In this document: positions 32,308 to 40,026 of the stretch, piece after piece
Layout: every line of letters starts with the position of its first letter
Numbering within the stretch: position 1 is the stretch's first letter
DNA from: Ramlibacter pinisoli
GTDB taxonomy: Bacteria > Pseudomonadota > Gammaproteobacteria > Burkholderiales > Burkholderiaceae_C
DNA length: 64,000 bases
Direction of reading: 5' to 3'
Assembly (NCBI RefSeq): GCF_009758015.1
Contig: NZ_WSEL01000009.1
Span: 1,661,501 to 1,725,500 of the forward strand
Translations under genes and position numbers: made by a program
Notes under the pieces: model-generated
The model's database searches: none
Seen by the model: the letters and a program-made list of their open reading frames with translations, nothing else
Told to the model about the DNA's origin: nothing

Positions 32308-34364
32308 GACGTCTTCCTCGCGATCAGGGACTCGTCGGGAGCGACGCTGACCCGCCAGCCGGGCTCCACCAGGGTGGTGGTGTCGGCCTGCTCGACGATG
32401 GCGGGCCCGTCGATGACGTCGCCCGGCGCCAGCCCGTCGCGGTCGAACACGGCCGCCGGGACGAAGTCGGCGCGTGCGTCGAGCAGGATCCGGCGGGTGC
32501 CCTTGCGTGCCGGCGGTCGCGTGCCCGTCGCCGGACGGCGCGCGGCCGCCGCGGGCTCGGCGGCCGCCGCGGCCCGCTGCACCACCCGCAGGTTGACGAA
32601 CATGGCAGCCGACCGCGTGGCGTGCCCGTAGAGCTGCTCGTGCAGCGCGCAGAAGCGGTCGTACAGCTGGCCGAGCAGCCGCTCGGGGTCGTCGGTCTCG
32701 AACGGCACCTCGATGTGGTGGGCCTGGCCGACGAAGCAGACGTCGGCCAGGCAGCTGGTGCGCACCTCGGCGACGTCGACCCCATCCTCGCGCATCCGCT
32801 CCGTGCACTCGGCCGCCAGCCGGTCGCAGCGTGCCAGCACCTCGGCGACCCCGGCCTGGGCGAACTTGCGCACGAAGGCACTGGCGGCCTCGTGCTCCAC
32901 CGTGGCCGACAGCAGGCCGGCCGCGCACAGCACGCCGGGATAGCGCGGCACCACGATGGTGTCGATCGACAGCTCGCGCGCCAGCGCCGCGGCGTGCAGC
33001 GCGCCGCCGCCGCCGAACGGCATCAGCGCGAAGGCGCGCGGGTCGACGCCGCGGCTGATGGACACCAGCCGGATGCCCTCGGCCATCTGCACGTTCACCA
33101 CCCGCAGGATGCCCAGCGCCGCCTGCAGCACGCTCATGCCCAGCGGCCGGGCGATCTTCTCTTCCACCGCCCGCAGCGCCAGGTCGCGGTCGAGCTTCAT
33201 GCTGCCGCCGGCGAAGTAGCCCGGATCGATCAGCCCCAGCACCACGGAGGCGTCGGTGACGGTCGCCTCGGTGCCGCCGCGGCCGAAGCAGGCCGGGCCC
33301 GGCTGCGAGCCGGCCGAGCGCGGCCCGACGCGCAGCCCGCCGCCGGCGTCGATCCAGGCCACGCTGCCGCCACCCGAGCCGATCGAGTTGACGTCCACCA
33401 TCGGCACCCGGATGCGGTAGCCGTCGAGCAGGCCATCGGGGCGGATCACGGGCCTGCCGTCGGCAATCAGCGCGATGTCCGAGCTGGTGCCGCCGATGTC
33501 GACCGTGATGATGTTGCCGTGGCCGGCCGAGCGCCCGACCTCGCGGGCGCCGACGACACCGGCGGCCGGGCCGGAGAGGAACAGCCGGATCGGCCGGCGC
33601 CGCGCCACGCGGGCCGAACAGACGCCGCCGCGCGACTGCATGATCTGCAGGGTGGCCGGCACGCCGGCGCCGGCCAGGTCGGATTCCATGGCCGCCAGGT
33701 AGCGGTCGAGGCCGGCCTTGACGTAGGCGTCGAAGCAGGTCACCACCGTGCGTTCGTATTCGCGGAACGCCGGATCGACCTCGGAGGACAGCGACACCAG
33801 CAGCCCCGGATGCCGCTCGCGGATGAAGTCGGCCGCCTGGCGCTCGTGCACCGGGTTCATGTACGAGAACAGGAAGCAGATCGCGATCGCCTGCACGCCC
33901 TCGTCGACCAGCGCCTGCACGGCCGCGGCCAGCGACTCGGGGTCGAGCGGCGTGGTCACCTCGCCGGTCGGGCTGATTGCCTCGACCACGCCGCGGCGCT
34001 GGGCCCCGGGCGCCAGGAACACGGGCGTCTCCGGCCGCAGGATCAGGTCGTAGATCTGCTTGCGACTCTGGCGCCCGATCTCCAGCACGTCGGTGAAGCC
34101 CGCCGTCGACAGCAGCCCGAGCCGGGAGCCCTTGCGCTCGAGAACGGCGTTGGTGGCCACGGTGGTGCCGTGGACGAACCGCACCACGTCGGCCGGTGCC
34201 ACGCCCCAGGCCGGCAGCAGTTCGCGCAGCACATTGCGCACGGCCTCGGCCGGGTCGGGCCGGGTCGAGGGCACCTTGGCGATGCGCGTGCGCCCGGTGG
34301 CGTCGCGGGCGACGACATCGGTGAAGGTTCCGCCGATGTCCACGCCAATGGCGACCTTGTTCAT
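32304..34364 (-). CDS. Hydantoinase/oxoprolinase A subunit, second pair (HyuA-2)
   Basis: 686 residues. ATPase loops GVDIGGTFTD (Gly11-Asp16) and TVDIGGTSSDIALI, then NSIGSGGGSVAW, GPACFGRGGTEAT and ALMPFGGGGALHAAAL. About 40 Ala/Arg/Pro-rich residues around 600-640 look like a flexible insert before the C-terminal domain. It activates the ring carbonyl with ATP and works with HyuB-2, whose start overlaps its stop by 4 bp. Its own start overlaps the stop of the amidohydrolase by 4 bp, making it second in the operon. Confidence 0.88.
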   Translation of the reverse strand: MNKVAIGVDIGGTFTDVVARDATGRTRIAKVPSTRPDPAEAVRNVLRELLPAWGVAPADVVRFVHGTTVATNAVLERKGSRLGLLSTAGFTDVLEIGRQSRKQIYDLILRPETPVFLAPGAQRRGVVEAISPTGEVTTPLDPESLAAAVQALVDEGVQAIAICFLFSYMNPVHERQAADFIRERHPGLLVSLSSEVDPAFREYERTVVTCFDAYVKAGLDRYLAAMESDLAGAGVPATLQIMQSRGGVCSARVARRRPIRLFLSGPAAGVVGAREVGRSAGHGNIITVDIGGTSSDIALIADGRPVIRPDGLLDGYRIRVPMVDVNSIGSGGGSVAWIDAGGGLRVGPRSAGSQPGPACFGRGGTEATVTDASVVLGLIDPGYFAGGSMKLDRDLALRAVEEKIARPLGMSVLQAALGILRVVNVQMAEGIRLVSISRGVDPRAFALMPFGGGGALHAAALARELSIDTIVVPRYPGVLCAAGLLSATVEHEAASAFVRKFAQAGVAEVLARCDRLAAECTERMREDGVDVAEVRTSCLADVCFVGQAHHIEVPFETDDPERLLGQLYDRFCALHEQLYGHATRSAAMFVNLRVVQRAAAAAEPAAAARRPATGTRPPARKGTRRILLDARADFVPAAVFDRDGLAPGDVIDGPAIVEQADTTTLVEPGWRVSVAPDESLIARKTS

Positions 34365-35224
34365 GCAGACACTCCCAGGAATCGCGCCGCGTTGCCGTGC
34401 AGCCACTTGTCGCGCACGGAATCCTTCAGCGGCAGTTGCAGGACCTCCTGCACCGCGCGCTCGATCGGCTGCATCGGGTACGACGTGCCGAACAGGATGC
34501 GGTCCTGCAGGACGGTGTTGCCGTACTGGAGCAGCCCCTCGTAGCCGGAGCCCGGCGTGGCCAGCAGCTTCGGCCGGACGGCCGAGACGGCGATCGACAG
34601 GTTGGGATGGCGCCAGGCCACCCCGATCAGTTCGTGCACCCAGGGCCAGCCGGGCGGCGATGCCACCACCCGCAGGCCCGGCACCTCGACCAGCACCTGG
34701 TCGAGCAGCAGCGGCCGCCCGTGCTCCATCAGGCAGTCGGTGGAGAAGTTGATGCCGCAGTGGATGTTGACCGGCACGTCCAGCTCCACGCACTTGCGGT
34801 ACAGCGGGTAGAGCCGGGGATCGTTGATCGCGAGCCGGTGCTCGAAGCACTGCAGGTTCAGGCCGCGCAGCCCCAGCTCGCGCACCGCCACTTCCAGTTC
34901 GCGCACCGCGGCCTCGCCCTTGTGCGGATCCACCCCCGCCCAGCCGATGAAGCGGGGCGAGTGCGCGCGGCAGAACGCGGCCACGGCTTCGTTGTCGACC
35001 TTGATGCCGAACGTGGTCTCGACGTCCTTGGCCTTGACCACCACGTGGCGGGCGCCGACCCGGTCGTAGGCGGCCAGGTAGCTGCCCAGGGGATCGCTGC
35101 CGGCCGCGTCACGCACCTGCGCCTCGCTGCCCTCGTAGACGCGCCGGTAGTTGCGCAGGTGGGCGGCGCCGGCCCCGTCGAACGCGGGGATGGGCGGGCG
35201 ACTGTTGAAGTCGATCACGGTCAT
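34361..35224 (-). CDS. Amidohydrolase_2-fold protein lacking most metal ligands
   Basis: 287 residues, first gene of the HyuAB operon. The overall pattern is amidohydrolase_2: VIDFNSRPP start, FIGWAGVDPHKGEAAVREL, LRGLNLQCFEHRLAINDPRLYPLY, PVNIHCGINFS, a PWVHELIGVAWRHPNLSI helix and LHGNAARFLGVSA end. The metal site is broken, however: the N-terminal HxH is Asn7-Ser8-Arg9, the His expected before PGWPWVHEL is Ser189/Pro190, and the Asp of GTDYP is Ser248 (GTSYP); only His155 remains. It may act without metal, on a different chemistry, or as a binding protein. Start ATG 35224 chosen as the family-like MTVIDF opening; longer frame to 35263 is possible. Confidence 0.75.
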   Translation of the reverse strand: MTVIDFNSRPPIPAFDGAGAAHLRNYRRVYEGSEAQVRDAAGSDPLGSYLAAYDRVGARHVVVKAKDVETTFGIKVDNEAVAAFCRAHSPRFIGWAGVDPHKGEAAVRELEVAVRELGLRGLNLQCFEHRLAINDPRLYPLYRKCVELDVPVNIHCGINFSTDCLMEHGRPLLLDQVLVEVPGLRVVASPPGWPWVHELIGVAWRHPNLSIAVSAVRPKLLATPGSGYEGLLQYGNTVLQDRILFGTSYPMQPIERAVQEVLQLPLKDSVRDKWLHGNAARFLGVSA

Positions 35225-35304
35225 GCGGCCCCCATTCTTGGAAAGGCGGCTGCCGAAGTCCATACACTGCGGGTTACGGCATTTGCTACCGGAGGTTATG
35301 ACCC

Positions 35305-36228
35305 ATGAACGCGCACCAGCTCGAGGTGTTCGAGGCCATCATGCGCACCGGTTCGGTGAGCGAGGCGGCGCGCACCCTGGACGTCTCCCAGCCCGCGGTG
35401 TCCAAGACGCTGCGCCTGGCCGAGGAAGCGGCGGGCTTCGTGCTGTTCCGGCGCGTGCGCGGCCGCCTCTATCCCAGCCCCGAGGCCGAGACGCTGCTGC
35501 CCCAGGTGGAGCAGCTGCGCAACGAGATGAACGCGATCTCGCTGCTGATCCAGCGCCTGCGCGACGGCCATGCCGGCCACGTGACGGTGGCCAGCGCGGC
35601 GTCGCTGGCCCACGCCTTCCTGACGCCGGCCATCGCCCAGTTCAGCCGCGCCAACCAGGACATCCGCATCGAGGTGCAGATGCTGCCGACCCACCAGGTC
35701 GCCGAGCGCGTGGCCCACAGTCACGCCGACTTCGGCCTGGTGCACGAGCCGACCGACAACCCCTACATCGACGGCGAGAACATCTGCCAGGCCGAGGCGG
35801 TGTGCTTCATGCCCCGCGACCACCCGCTGGCCAGCCGGCGCAGCGTGGGCCCGCGCGACCTCCAGGCCCAGCCGCTGCTGTGCTACCGGGACGACACCGC
35901 GATCGGTCGCCTGGTGCGCAAGGCGCTGGCCGACGCCGGCCAGCGGCGCGAGATCGACATGGTGGTCAACCAGTCCGAGCAGGCCCTCGACCTGGTGGAG
36001 GCCGGCTGCGGCCTGGCGATCTCGGAGCCCTTCCTGCACGTCGCCCGGCCGCGCGCCTCCATCGTCGGCGTGCCGTTCCGCCCCGCCATCCCGCTGCGCC
36101 TGCGCATCATCCGCGCCCGCGAACGGCCCCGGTCCCGCGCCGCCGCGCAACTCGAGCGCGTGGTGCGCGCGGTGATCGCCAAGACGACGCGGCGCTCGCC
36201 GTTCCTGATCAAGGACATCCAGCGCTGA
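35305..36228 (+). CDS. LysR family transcriptional regulator of the HyuAB operon
   Basis: 307 residues: helix-turn-helix MNAHQLEVFEAIMRTG... with EAARTLDVSQPAVSKTLRLAE (only part quoted) at about 18-42, and an effector domain at about 90-290. GGAGG at 35291-35295, 9 nt before the ATG, supports the start. It is divergent from the 13.5-kb HyuAB operon across 80 bp and is the evident candidate for its activator. An imperfect dyad, GGTTACGGC then GCTACC around 35272-35291, lies in the shared promoter and could be its site, at low certainty. It resembles LysR members that sense amino-acid-like effectors (OccR/NocR style) only in general outline. Confidence 0.85.
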   Translation: MNAHQLEVFEAIMRTGSVSEAARTLDVSQPAVSKTLRLAEEAAGFVLFRRVRGRLYPSPEAETLLPQVEQLRNEMNAISLLIQRLRDGHAGHVTVASAASLAHAFLTPAIAQFSRANQDIRIEVQMLPTHQVAERVAHSHADFGLVHEPTDNPYIDGENICQAEAVCFMPRDHPLASRRSVGPRDLQAQPLLCYRDDTAIGRLVRKALADAGQRREIDMVVNQSEQALDLVEAGCGLAISEPFLHVARPRASIVGVPFRPAIPLRLRIIRARERPRSRAAAQLERVVRAVIAKTTRRSPFLIKDIQR

Positions 36229-36243
36229 GGGCGGCGCCGCCGC

Positions 36244-37599
36244 TCACAGCTCGTGCGCGTGCAGGTGCTCGGCCACCGTGCACGGCCAGCCGTGCCGCTC
36301 TTCGATGGCCTGGCGCAGGCTGTCCGCCGCCACCGGCTCGCCGTGGGTCACGAACACGCGCCGGGGCGGCCGCGGCAGCCGTCCCAGCCAGGCGAGCAGT
36401 TCGGCGCGATCGGCATGGGCCGAGATCGAGCCGAGGCTGGTCACCTCGGCCCGCACCGGTACGTCCTCGCCATGGATCCGCAGCTGGCTCGCGCCGCCGG
36501 CCAGGGCGGCGCCGCGGGTGCCCGCGGCCTGGTAGCCGGCCAGCAGGATGGTGTTGCGCGCATCGGGCGCGAAGGCCTTGAGGTGGTGGACGACGCGGCC
36601 GCCGGTGGCCATGCCGCTGGCCGAGATGATCACCGCCGGCACCCGCAGGCGGTTGAGGCGCTCCGACTCCTCGACCGAGTTCACGATCCGGGCCACGCGG
36701 CACATGCCGGCCGACTGCTGGTCATCGAGCCGGTGCTCGGCGCGGTGGCGGTGGTAGATCTCCGTCGCGTCGGCCGCCATCGGGCTGTTGAGGAACACCG
36801 GCAGGTCGGGGATGCGCCCTTCCTGCTTGAGCTCGTGCAGCAGGTGCAGCAGCGCCTGGGCGCGGCCGACCGCGAACGCCGGGACCACGACGATGCCGCC
36901 GCGCGCCGCCGTGCGCGCCACGATGCCCGCCAGCACCGTGGCCGTGTCGGCCTCGACGTGGCGCCGGTCGCCGTAGGTCGACTCCACCAGCACGTGGTCG
37001 GCGGCAGGCGGCGCCTCCGGCGGCCGCATCAGCACGTCGTCGTCACGGCCCAGGTCGCCGGAGAACAGCACCGTGCCGCCGTCCCAGGCCACGTGCACAC
37101 TGGCCGCGCCCAGGATGTGGCCGGCCCGGGTGAAGCGCAGGCGCACGCCGGGGATGGGCTCGAAGTCCTCGTGGAACGGCCGGGGCTGGAACAGCCGCAG
37201 CGACTGGCGGGCGTCCTCCTCGGTGTACAGCGGCAGCGCCGGCCGGTGCTTCGACAACCCGTGCCGGTTGTCGTAGGCGGCATCCTCCTCCTGCAGGTGG
37301 CCGGCGTCGGGCAGCATCAGCCCGGCAAGGTCGCGCGTCGCGGGGGTCGAGTAGACCGGCCCGCGGAACCCCTGCCGCGCCAGCGCCGGCAGGTAGCCGC
37401 TGTGGTCGATGTGCGCATGCGTCAGGACCACGGCGTCGATCGCCGCGGCATCCAGCGGCAGGGGCTCCCGGTTGCGCAGGCGCAGGACCTTCAGCCCCTG
37501 GAACAGCCCGCAGTCCACCAGCAGCCGCCGTCCCTCGTGCTCCAGCAGGTACTTCGAACCCGTGACGGTGCCGGCGGCACCCAGGAAGGTCAATCGCAT
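36244..37599 (-). CDS. MBL-fold beta-CASP metallohydrolase (CPSF/Ysh1-like RNA-processing type)
   Basis: 451 residues. The metallo-beta-lactamase zinc motif is HAHIDHSG (His61, His63, Asp65, His66), with further ligands in AGHILGAASV and FSGDLGR. A beta-CASP insert (about 200-330, ESTYGDRRH through FLNSPMA) and the C-terminal Zn_ribbon-like region with SASGMATGGRVVHHL and ISAHADRAELL identify the exonuclease/endoribonuclease clade. Family members cleave RNA 3' ends or act as 5'-3' exonucleases. A TTGA-N6-TCAA box 72 bp upstream (37671-37684) suggests FNR-type control with the neighbouring stress genes. Confidence 0.88.
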   Translation of the reverse strand: MRLTFLGAAGTVTGSKYLLEHEGRRLLVDCGLFQGLKVLRLRNREPLPLDAAAIDAVVLTHAHIDHSGYLPALARQGFRGPVYSTPATRDLAGLMLPDAGHLQEEDAAYDNRHGLSKHRPALPLYTEEDARQSLRLFQPRPFHEDFEPIPGVRLRFTRAGHILGAASVHVAWDGGTVLFSGDLGRDDDVLMRPPEAPPAADHVLVESTYGDRRHVEADTATVLAGIVARTAARGGIVVVPAFAVGRAQALLHLLHELKQEGRIPDLPVFLNSPMAADATEIYHRHRAEHRLDDQQSAGMCRVARIVNSVEESERLNRLRVPAVIISASGMATGGRVVHHLKAFAPDARNTILLAGYQAAGTRGAALAGGASQLRIHGEDVPVRAEVTSLGSISAHADRAELLAWLGRLPRPPRRVFVTHGEPVAADSLRQAIEERHGWPCTVAEHLHAHEL

Positions 37600-37670
37600 C
37601 GTGCTTGCTCCGTCGTCCTGCCGCGAAGCTGCGGCCGGCGCCACGGTAGCGGGCAGCCCGCGCCCGCTAG

Positions 37671-37684
37671 TTGACGCACCTCAA
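37671..37684. promoter_or_regulatory. FNR-like box upstream of the MBL/beta-CASP gene
   Basis: TTGACGCACCTCAA fits the FNR/ANR pattern TTGAT-N4-ATCAA with conserved TTGA and TCAA halves. Its centre is about 78 bp before the start codon at 37599, suitable for activation at about -41.5 of a promoter in between. It is in the spacer between this gene and the crp/fnr-type gene itself. Confidence 0.6.
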
Positions 37685-37716
37685 GCAGGACCGGCGTCCC
37701 GCGGCCTGCGGGGCCG

Positions 37717-38553
37717 TCAGTCGGGCAGCGCGCGCAGGCCTTCGCCGTCGCGCACGGCGCGCAGCGCGTCCAGCGAGTGGATCGTGATGTGGCGCTTGTG
37801 GACGCCGATGATGCCCAGTTGCTGGAAGGCCGACAGGGTGCGGCTCACGGTTTCCAGCGCCACGCCGAGGTAGCTGCCGATCTCGGCGCGCGACATGCGC
37901 AGGTGGAACTCGGTGGCCGAGTAGCCGCGCGCCTGCATGGCGTCCGACATCTCCAGCAGGAAGTAGGCCAGCCGGGTCTCGGTGTTGGTGCCGCCGAGCA
38001 CCTGCATGTGCCGGTACTCGCGCACCACTTCCTGCGCCAGCGCCCGGCACATGGCTTCCTGCCACTGCGGCCCCTGGGCCGACATCGCCTGCATGCCGGT
38101 GAAGGGCAGCACCCAGACGTCGCTGTCCTCCAGCGCCGTCGCGGTGAGGGCATGGGCGCCCCCGGCGATGCCGTCCATGCCCATCAGGTCGCCCGCCATC
38201 CAGAAGCCGGTGACCTGGTCGCGTCCGTCGCGCAGCAGGACCGAGGCCTTGAAACTGCCGCGCAGCACGGCAAACAGCGATTGCAGTGCGTCGCCCTCGA
38301 GGTAGGCGGGCTGGCCGATCTTGATGCGGCGCAAGACGAAGGCGGCGCCGTCGAGCAGCCCGGAGGATCGGGCCGGCAGGCCGGGGCGCAACGCCTCATC
38401 GGACAGGTCCTGCTCGCGCGGGCGCGGCGGCGGGCGCGCCTCGCCGGCTTCGCCGCGGGCTCGGAAGGGGATCCGGACTTCCGGGGCCGCCGGCTGCGGC
38501 CAGGGCGACAGCGGCGACGTCAGGGAGCCCACGGGAATGGCGGTGATGGGCAT
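37717..38553 (-). CDS. Crp/Fnr family regulator without the N-terminal Fe-S cysteines
   Basis: 278 residues: a Pro/Arg-rich N-terminal tail (1-60), cyclic-nucleotide-binding-like beta-roll (about 65-170, with VLRGSFKASVLLRDGRDQV and GDLMGMDGI), dimer helix and C-terminal winged helix with the FNR-type recognition sequence LGVALETVSRTLSAFQQLGII (ExxSR reads TTGAT half-sites). FNR proteins usually carry three or four N-terminal cysteines for a 4Fe-4S oxygen sensor; here the only cysteine is in the dimer helix region, so oxygen cannot be sensed that way. Start ATG 38553 has GGAGG 5 nt upstream. Neighbouring genes bear FNR-like boxes. Confidence 0.85.
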   Translation of the reverse strand: MPITAIPVGSLTSPLSPWPQPAAPEVRIPFRARGEAGEARPPPRPREQDLSDEALRPGLPARSSGLLDGAAFVLRRIKIGQPAYLEGDALQSLFAVLRGSFKASVLLRDGRDQVTGFWMAGDLMGMDGIAGGAHALTATALEDSDVWVLPFTGMQAMSAQGPQWQEAMCRALAQEVVREYRHMQVLGGTNTETRLAYFLLEMSDAMQARGYSATEFHLRMSRAEIGSYLGVALETVSRTLSAFQQLGIIGVHKRHITIHSLDALRAVRDGEGLRALPD

Positions 38554-38660
38554 GGGGACCTCCGGGGAGTGCAGCCTTGGCTGCCATGCGGAAGGGGCCG
38601 CTCCACCTCCGCGCCGGCCCGTCGATGGAGGCCACTCTAGTCGGCCAGGAGCCCCTGCAC

Positions 38661-38674
38661 ATGACAAATGTCAA
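38661..38674. promoter_or_regulatory. FNR-like box upstream of the crp/fnr-type gene
   Basis: Read on the minus strand: TTGACATTTGTCAT, a near-perfect TTGAC-N4-GTCAA-type dyad. Its centre is about 114 bp before the start at 38553. It suggests autoregulation or cross-control by another FNR/ANR protein. The 168-bp spacer holds no gene. Confidence 0.55.
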
Positions 38675-38721
38675 GCAGGCGGGGGTGGGGGAACCGCTGG
38701 GGCAAACCGTTACCGGATCAG

Positions 38722-39240
38722 CTACCGGCCCGGCCGTGGTGCCCGGCCGTGGCCATCGCACGCGGCGCGTGGTGTCGGACGGCCGCACCCATCCGTTGGC
38801 GACGGGCCCGCGCGCAGGGCCGCGTCGACCCGGTCGCGCAGGTCGGCCCAGGCCACGTGGCAGAGATCGAGCCCGAGCACGCCGCGCACGCGGCGCCGGG
38901 TGAGCGGGCCCAGCGCCTGCCGCAGGTGGCCGACGAACGGTTCGGTGCCGATGACGGTGAGGTCCCGGAAGGCGCCCGTCCGGGCCGACCGCTCCAGCAG
39001 GGCGGCCAGCTCGGCGGCGAAGCGCCGGTGCTCGCGCCGGTGCGAATCCACCCGCGCCGCCAGCGACGCCCCGCCGGCGCCGGGGCGGCCGAAACGCCAG
39101 CCGCGGCGGTCGGGGTCGGTCCGCGGGCCGGCCCCGTGGTCCTCGGCCTGCGCGAACGCCTGCAGCACCGTCAAGGTGCCGTCGGGGGCGCGATGCAGCA
39201 CCCGTGCGCGCGACGCGCTGGCGATGACGATCCAGTGCAT
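38722..39240 (-). CDS. Host-attachment-protein family (Host_attach) domain protein
   Basis: 172 residues. The opening HWIVIASASRARVLHRAPDG, the middle DSHRREHRRFAAELAALLE and TVIGTEPFVGHLRQAL match the small proteins annotated as host attachment proteins, which occur beside universal stress proteins and are related in fold to release-factor/Baeyer-like domains. True function is unsettled. The last about 35 residues (GPSPTDGCGRPTPRAACDG...) are low-complexity and exceed the usual family length, perhaps a read-through of an older stop. It lies 66 bp downstream of the usp gene and is probably co-transcribed with it. Confidence 0.7.
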   Translation of the reverse strand: MHWIVIASASRARVLHRAPDGTLTVLQAFAQAEDHGAGPRTDPDRRGWRFGRPGAGGASLAARVDSHRREHRRFAAELAALLERSARTGAFRDLTVIGTEPFVGHLRQALGPLTRRRVRGVLGLDLCHVAWADLRDRVDAALRAGPSPTDGCGRPTPRAACDGHGRAPRPGR

Positions 39241-39306
39241 GGCAATGCCTGGCAACCAGCCGGGGCCTTGCAGCCGCCGCGGCCGACCACCACGCGGCGC
39301 TGCGGG

Positions 39307-39744
39307 TCAGGCGCTGGACCGCACCGTGAGCACGGGCACGGGGGCCATGCGCACCACCTCTTCCGCGCCACTGCCCAGCAGCACGCGGCCGATGCCGCGC
39401 CGGCCGTGGGTGCCGACCACGACCAGGTCGGCGTTCCAGGCGCGCGCAGCGTTGGCGACCATTTCGCCGAGCCGCCCGTCGGGCTGGTTCACCAGCTCGG
39501 CGTCGGCCGGCACGTCGGCCTTGCGGGCGATCGCGAGGGCATCGTCCAGGATCTTCTGCCCCTCCTGCCGCACCACGTCACGCAGCTGCGCGCTGTAGGG
39601 GTAGCCGCTGACGGAGGCCAGCTCGTCCAGCGCATGGACCACCCGCACGCTGGCCTGCCCCTGCCTGGCGAGCTGCAGCCCGGTGTCGAGGGCATGGTTC
39701 GAGGTCTCGCTGCCGTCGACGGCGATCAGGATGCGTCGGAACAT
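39307..39744 (-). CDS. Universal stress protein (UspA family)
   Basis: 145 residues, the normal size for a single Usp domain. MFRRILIAVDGSETSNHAL opens with the conserved Asp, and the ATP-binding loop G-x2-G-x9-G-S appears in VVGTHGRRGIGRVLLGSGAE, so it is probably an ATP-binding Usp. GAGGAG precedes the ATG at 39744. A TTG-N8-TCAA box (39805-39818) lies 61-74 bp upstream, consistent with induction under low oxygen, as known for several proteobacterial usp genes controlled by FNR/ANR. Probably transcribed with the host-attachment-type gene. Confidence 0.9.
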   Translation of the reverse strand: MFRRILIAVDGSETSNHALDTGLQLARQGQASVRVVHALDELASVSGYPYSAQLRDVVRQEGQKILDDALAIARKADVPADAELVNQPDGRLGEMVANAARAWNADLVVVGTHGRRGIGRVLLGSGAEEVVRMAPVPVLTVRSSA

Positions 39745-39804
39745 GGGGTCTCTCCTCGGGGATGGATGGAACGCGCATGGTCGGCGGTGCACGGCACAAC
39801 CGGA

Positions 39805-39818
39805 TTGCGCCAGATCAA
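39805..39818. promoter_or_regulatory. FNR-like box upstream of usp
   Basis: TTGCGCCAGATCAA matches TTGAT-N4-ATCAA with two changes in the left half. Its centre is about 67 bp before the usp start, placing it near -41 of a plausible promoter. It is the third such site within 2.2 kb, each in front of one gene of the stress cluster. Confidence 0.55.
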
Positions 39819-39892
39819 GTCAGGCACGGCTTTGCGGGATTCCCCGGGGCGGCACGGAAGAGTCCGTTCCCCGTCAAGCTCGTGACGATCCC

Positions 39893-39982
39893 CGTCATTG
39901 CGGGCTCGACCTCCGATCCCGAACACGGCTCGGGTGCGACGTCGACCTGGAGATGGATGCCGGGTCGAGCCCGGCATGACGA
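39893..39982. repeat. Long imperfect inverted repeat, unit 1
   Basis: 90 bp beginning CGTCATTGCGGGCTCGACC and ending in GATGCCGGGTCGAGCCCGG plus CATGACGA. The right part contains the self-complementary GCCGGGTCGAGCCCGGC. The left arm has lost the CAATCCATCTCC stretch seen in unit 2. The pattern resembles dispersed intergenic palindromic repeats known from many proteobacterial chromosomes. Confidence 0.7.
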
Positions 39983-40026
39983 ACTTCTCGGGCGTCCCGG
40001 CGGCGTGACGAACTCTTCCCGATCCT

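Noticed and set aside
29665..32631. A 988-codon open frame on the plus strand
   Set aside because: Antisense shadow of the Bug receptor and HyuB-2 genes; no motif and no ribosome site.
35272..35291. Imperfect GGTTACGGC/GCTACC dyad as the LysR operator of the HyuAB operon
   Set aside because: Only part of the arms pair; too weak to list as a separate site, noted in the regulator entry.
36230..36243. GGCGGCGCCGCC palindrome between convergent lysR and MBL genes as a terminator
   Set aside because: Short, no loop of suitable size and no U-run on either strand.
38722..39240. Host attachment protein as a virulence or adhesion factor
   Set aside because: The family name is historical; there is no signal peptide or surface anchor, and the neighbours are stress genes.
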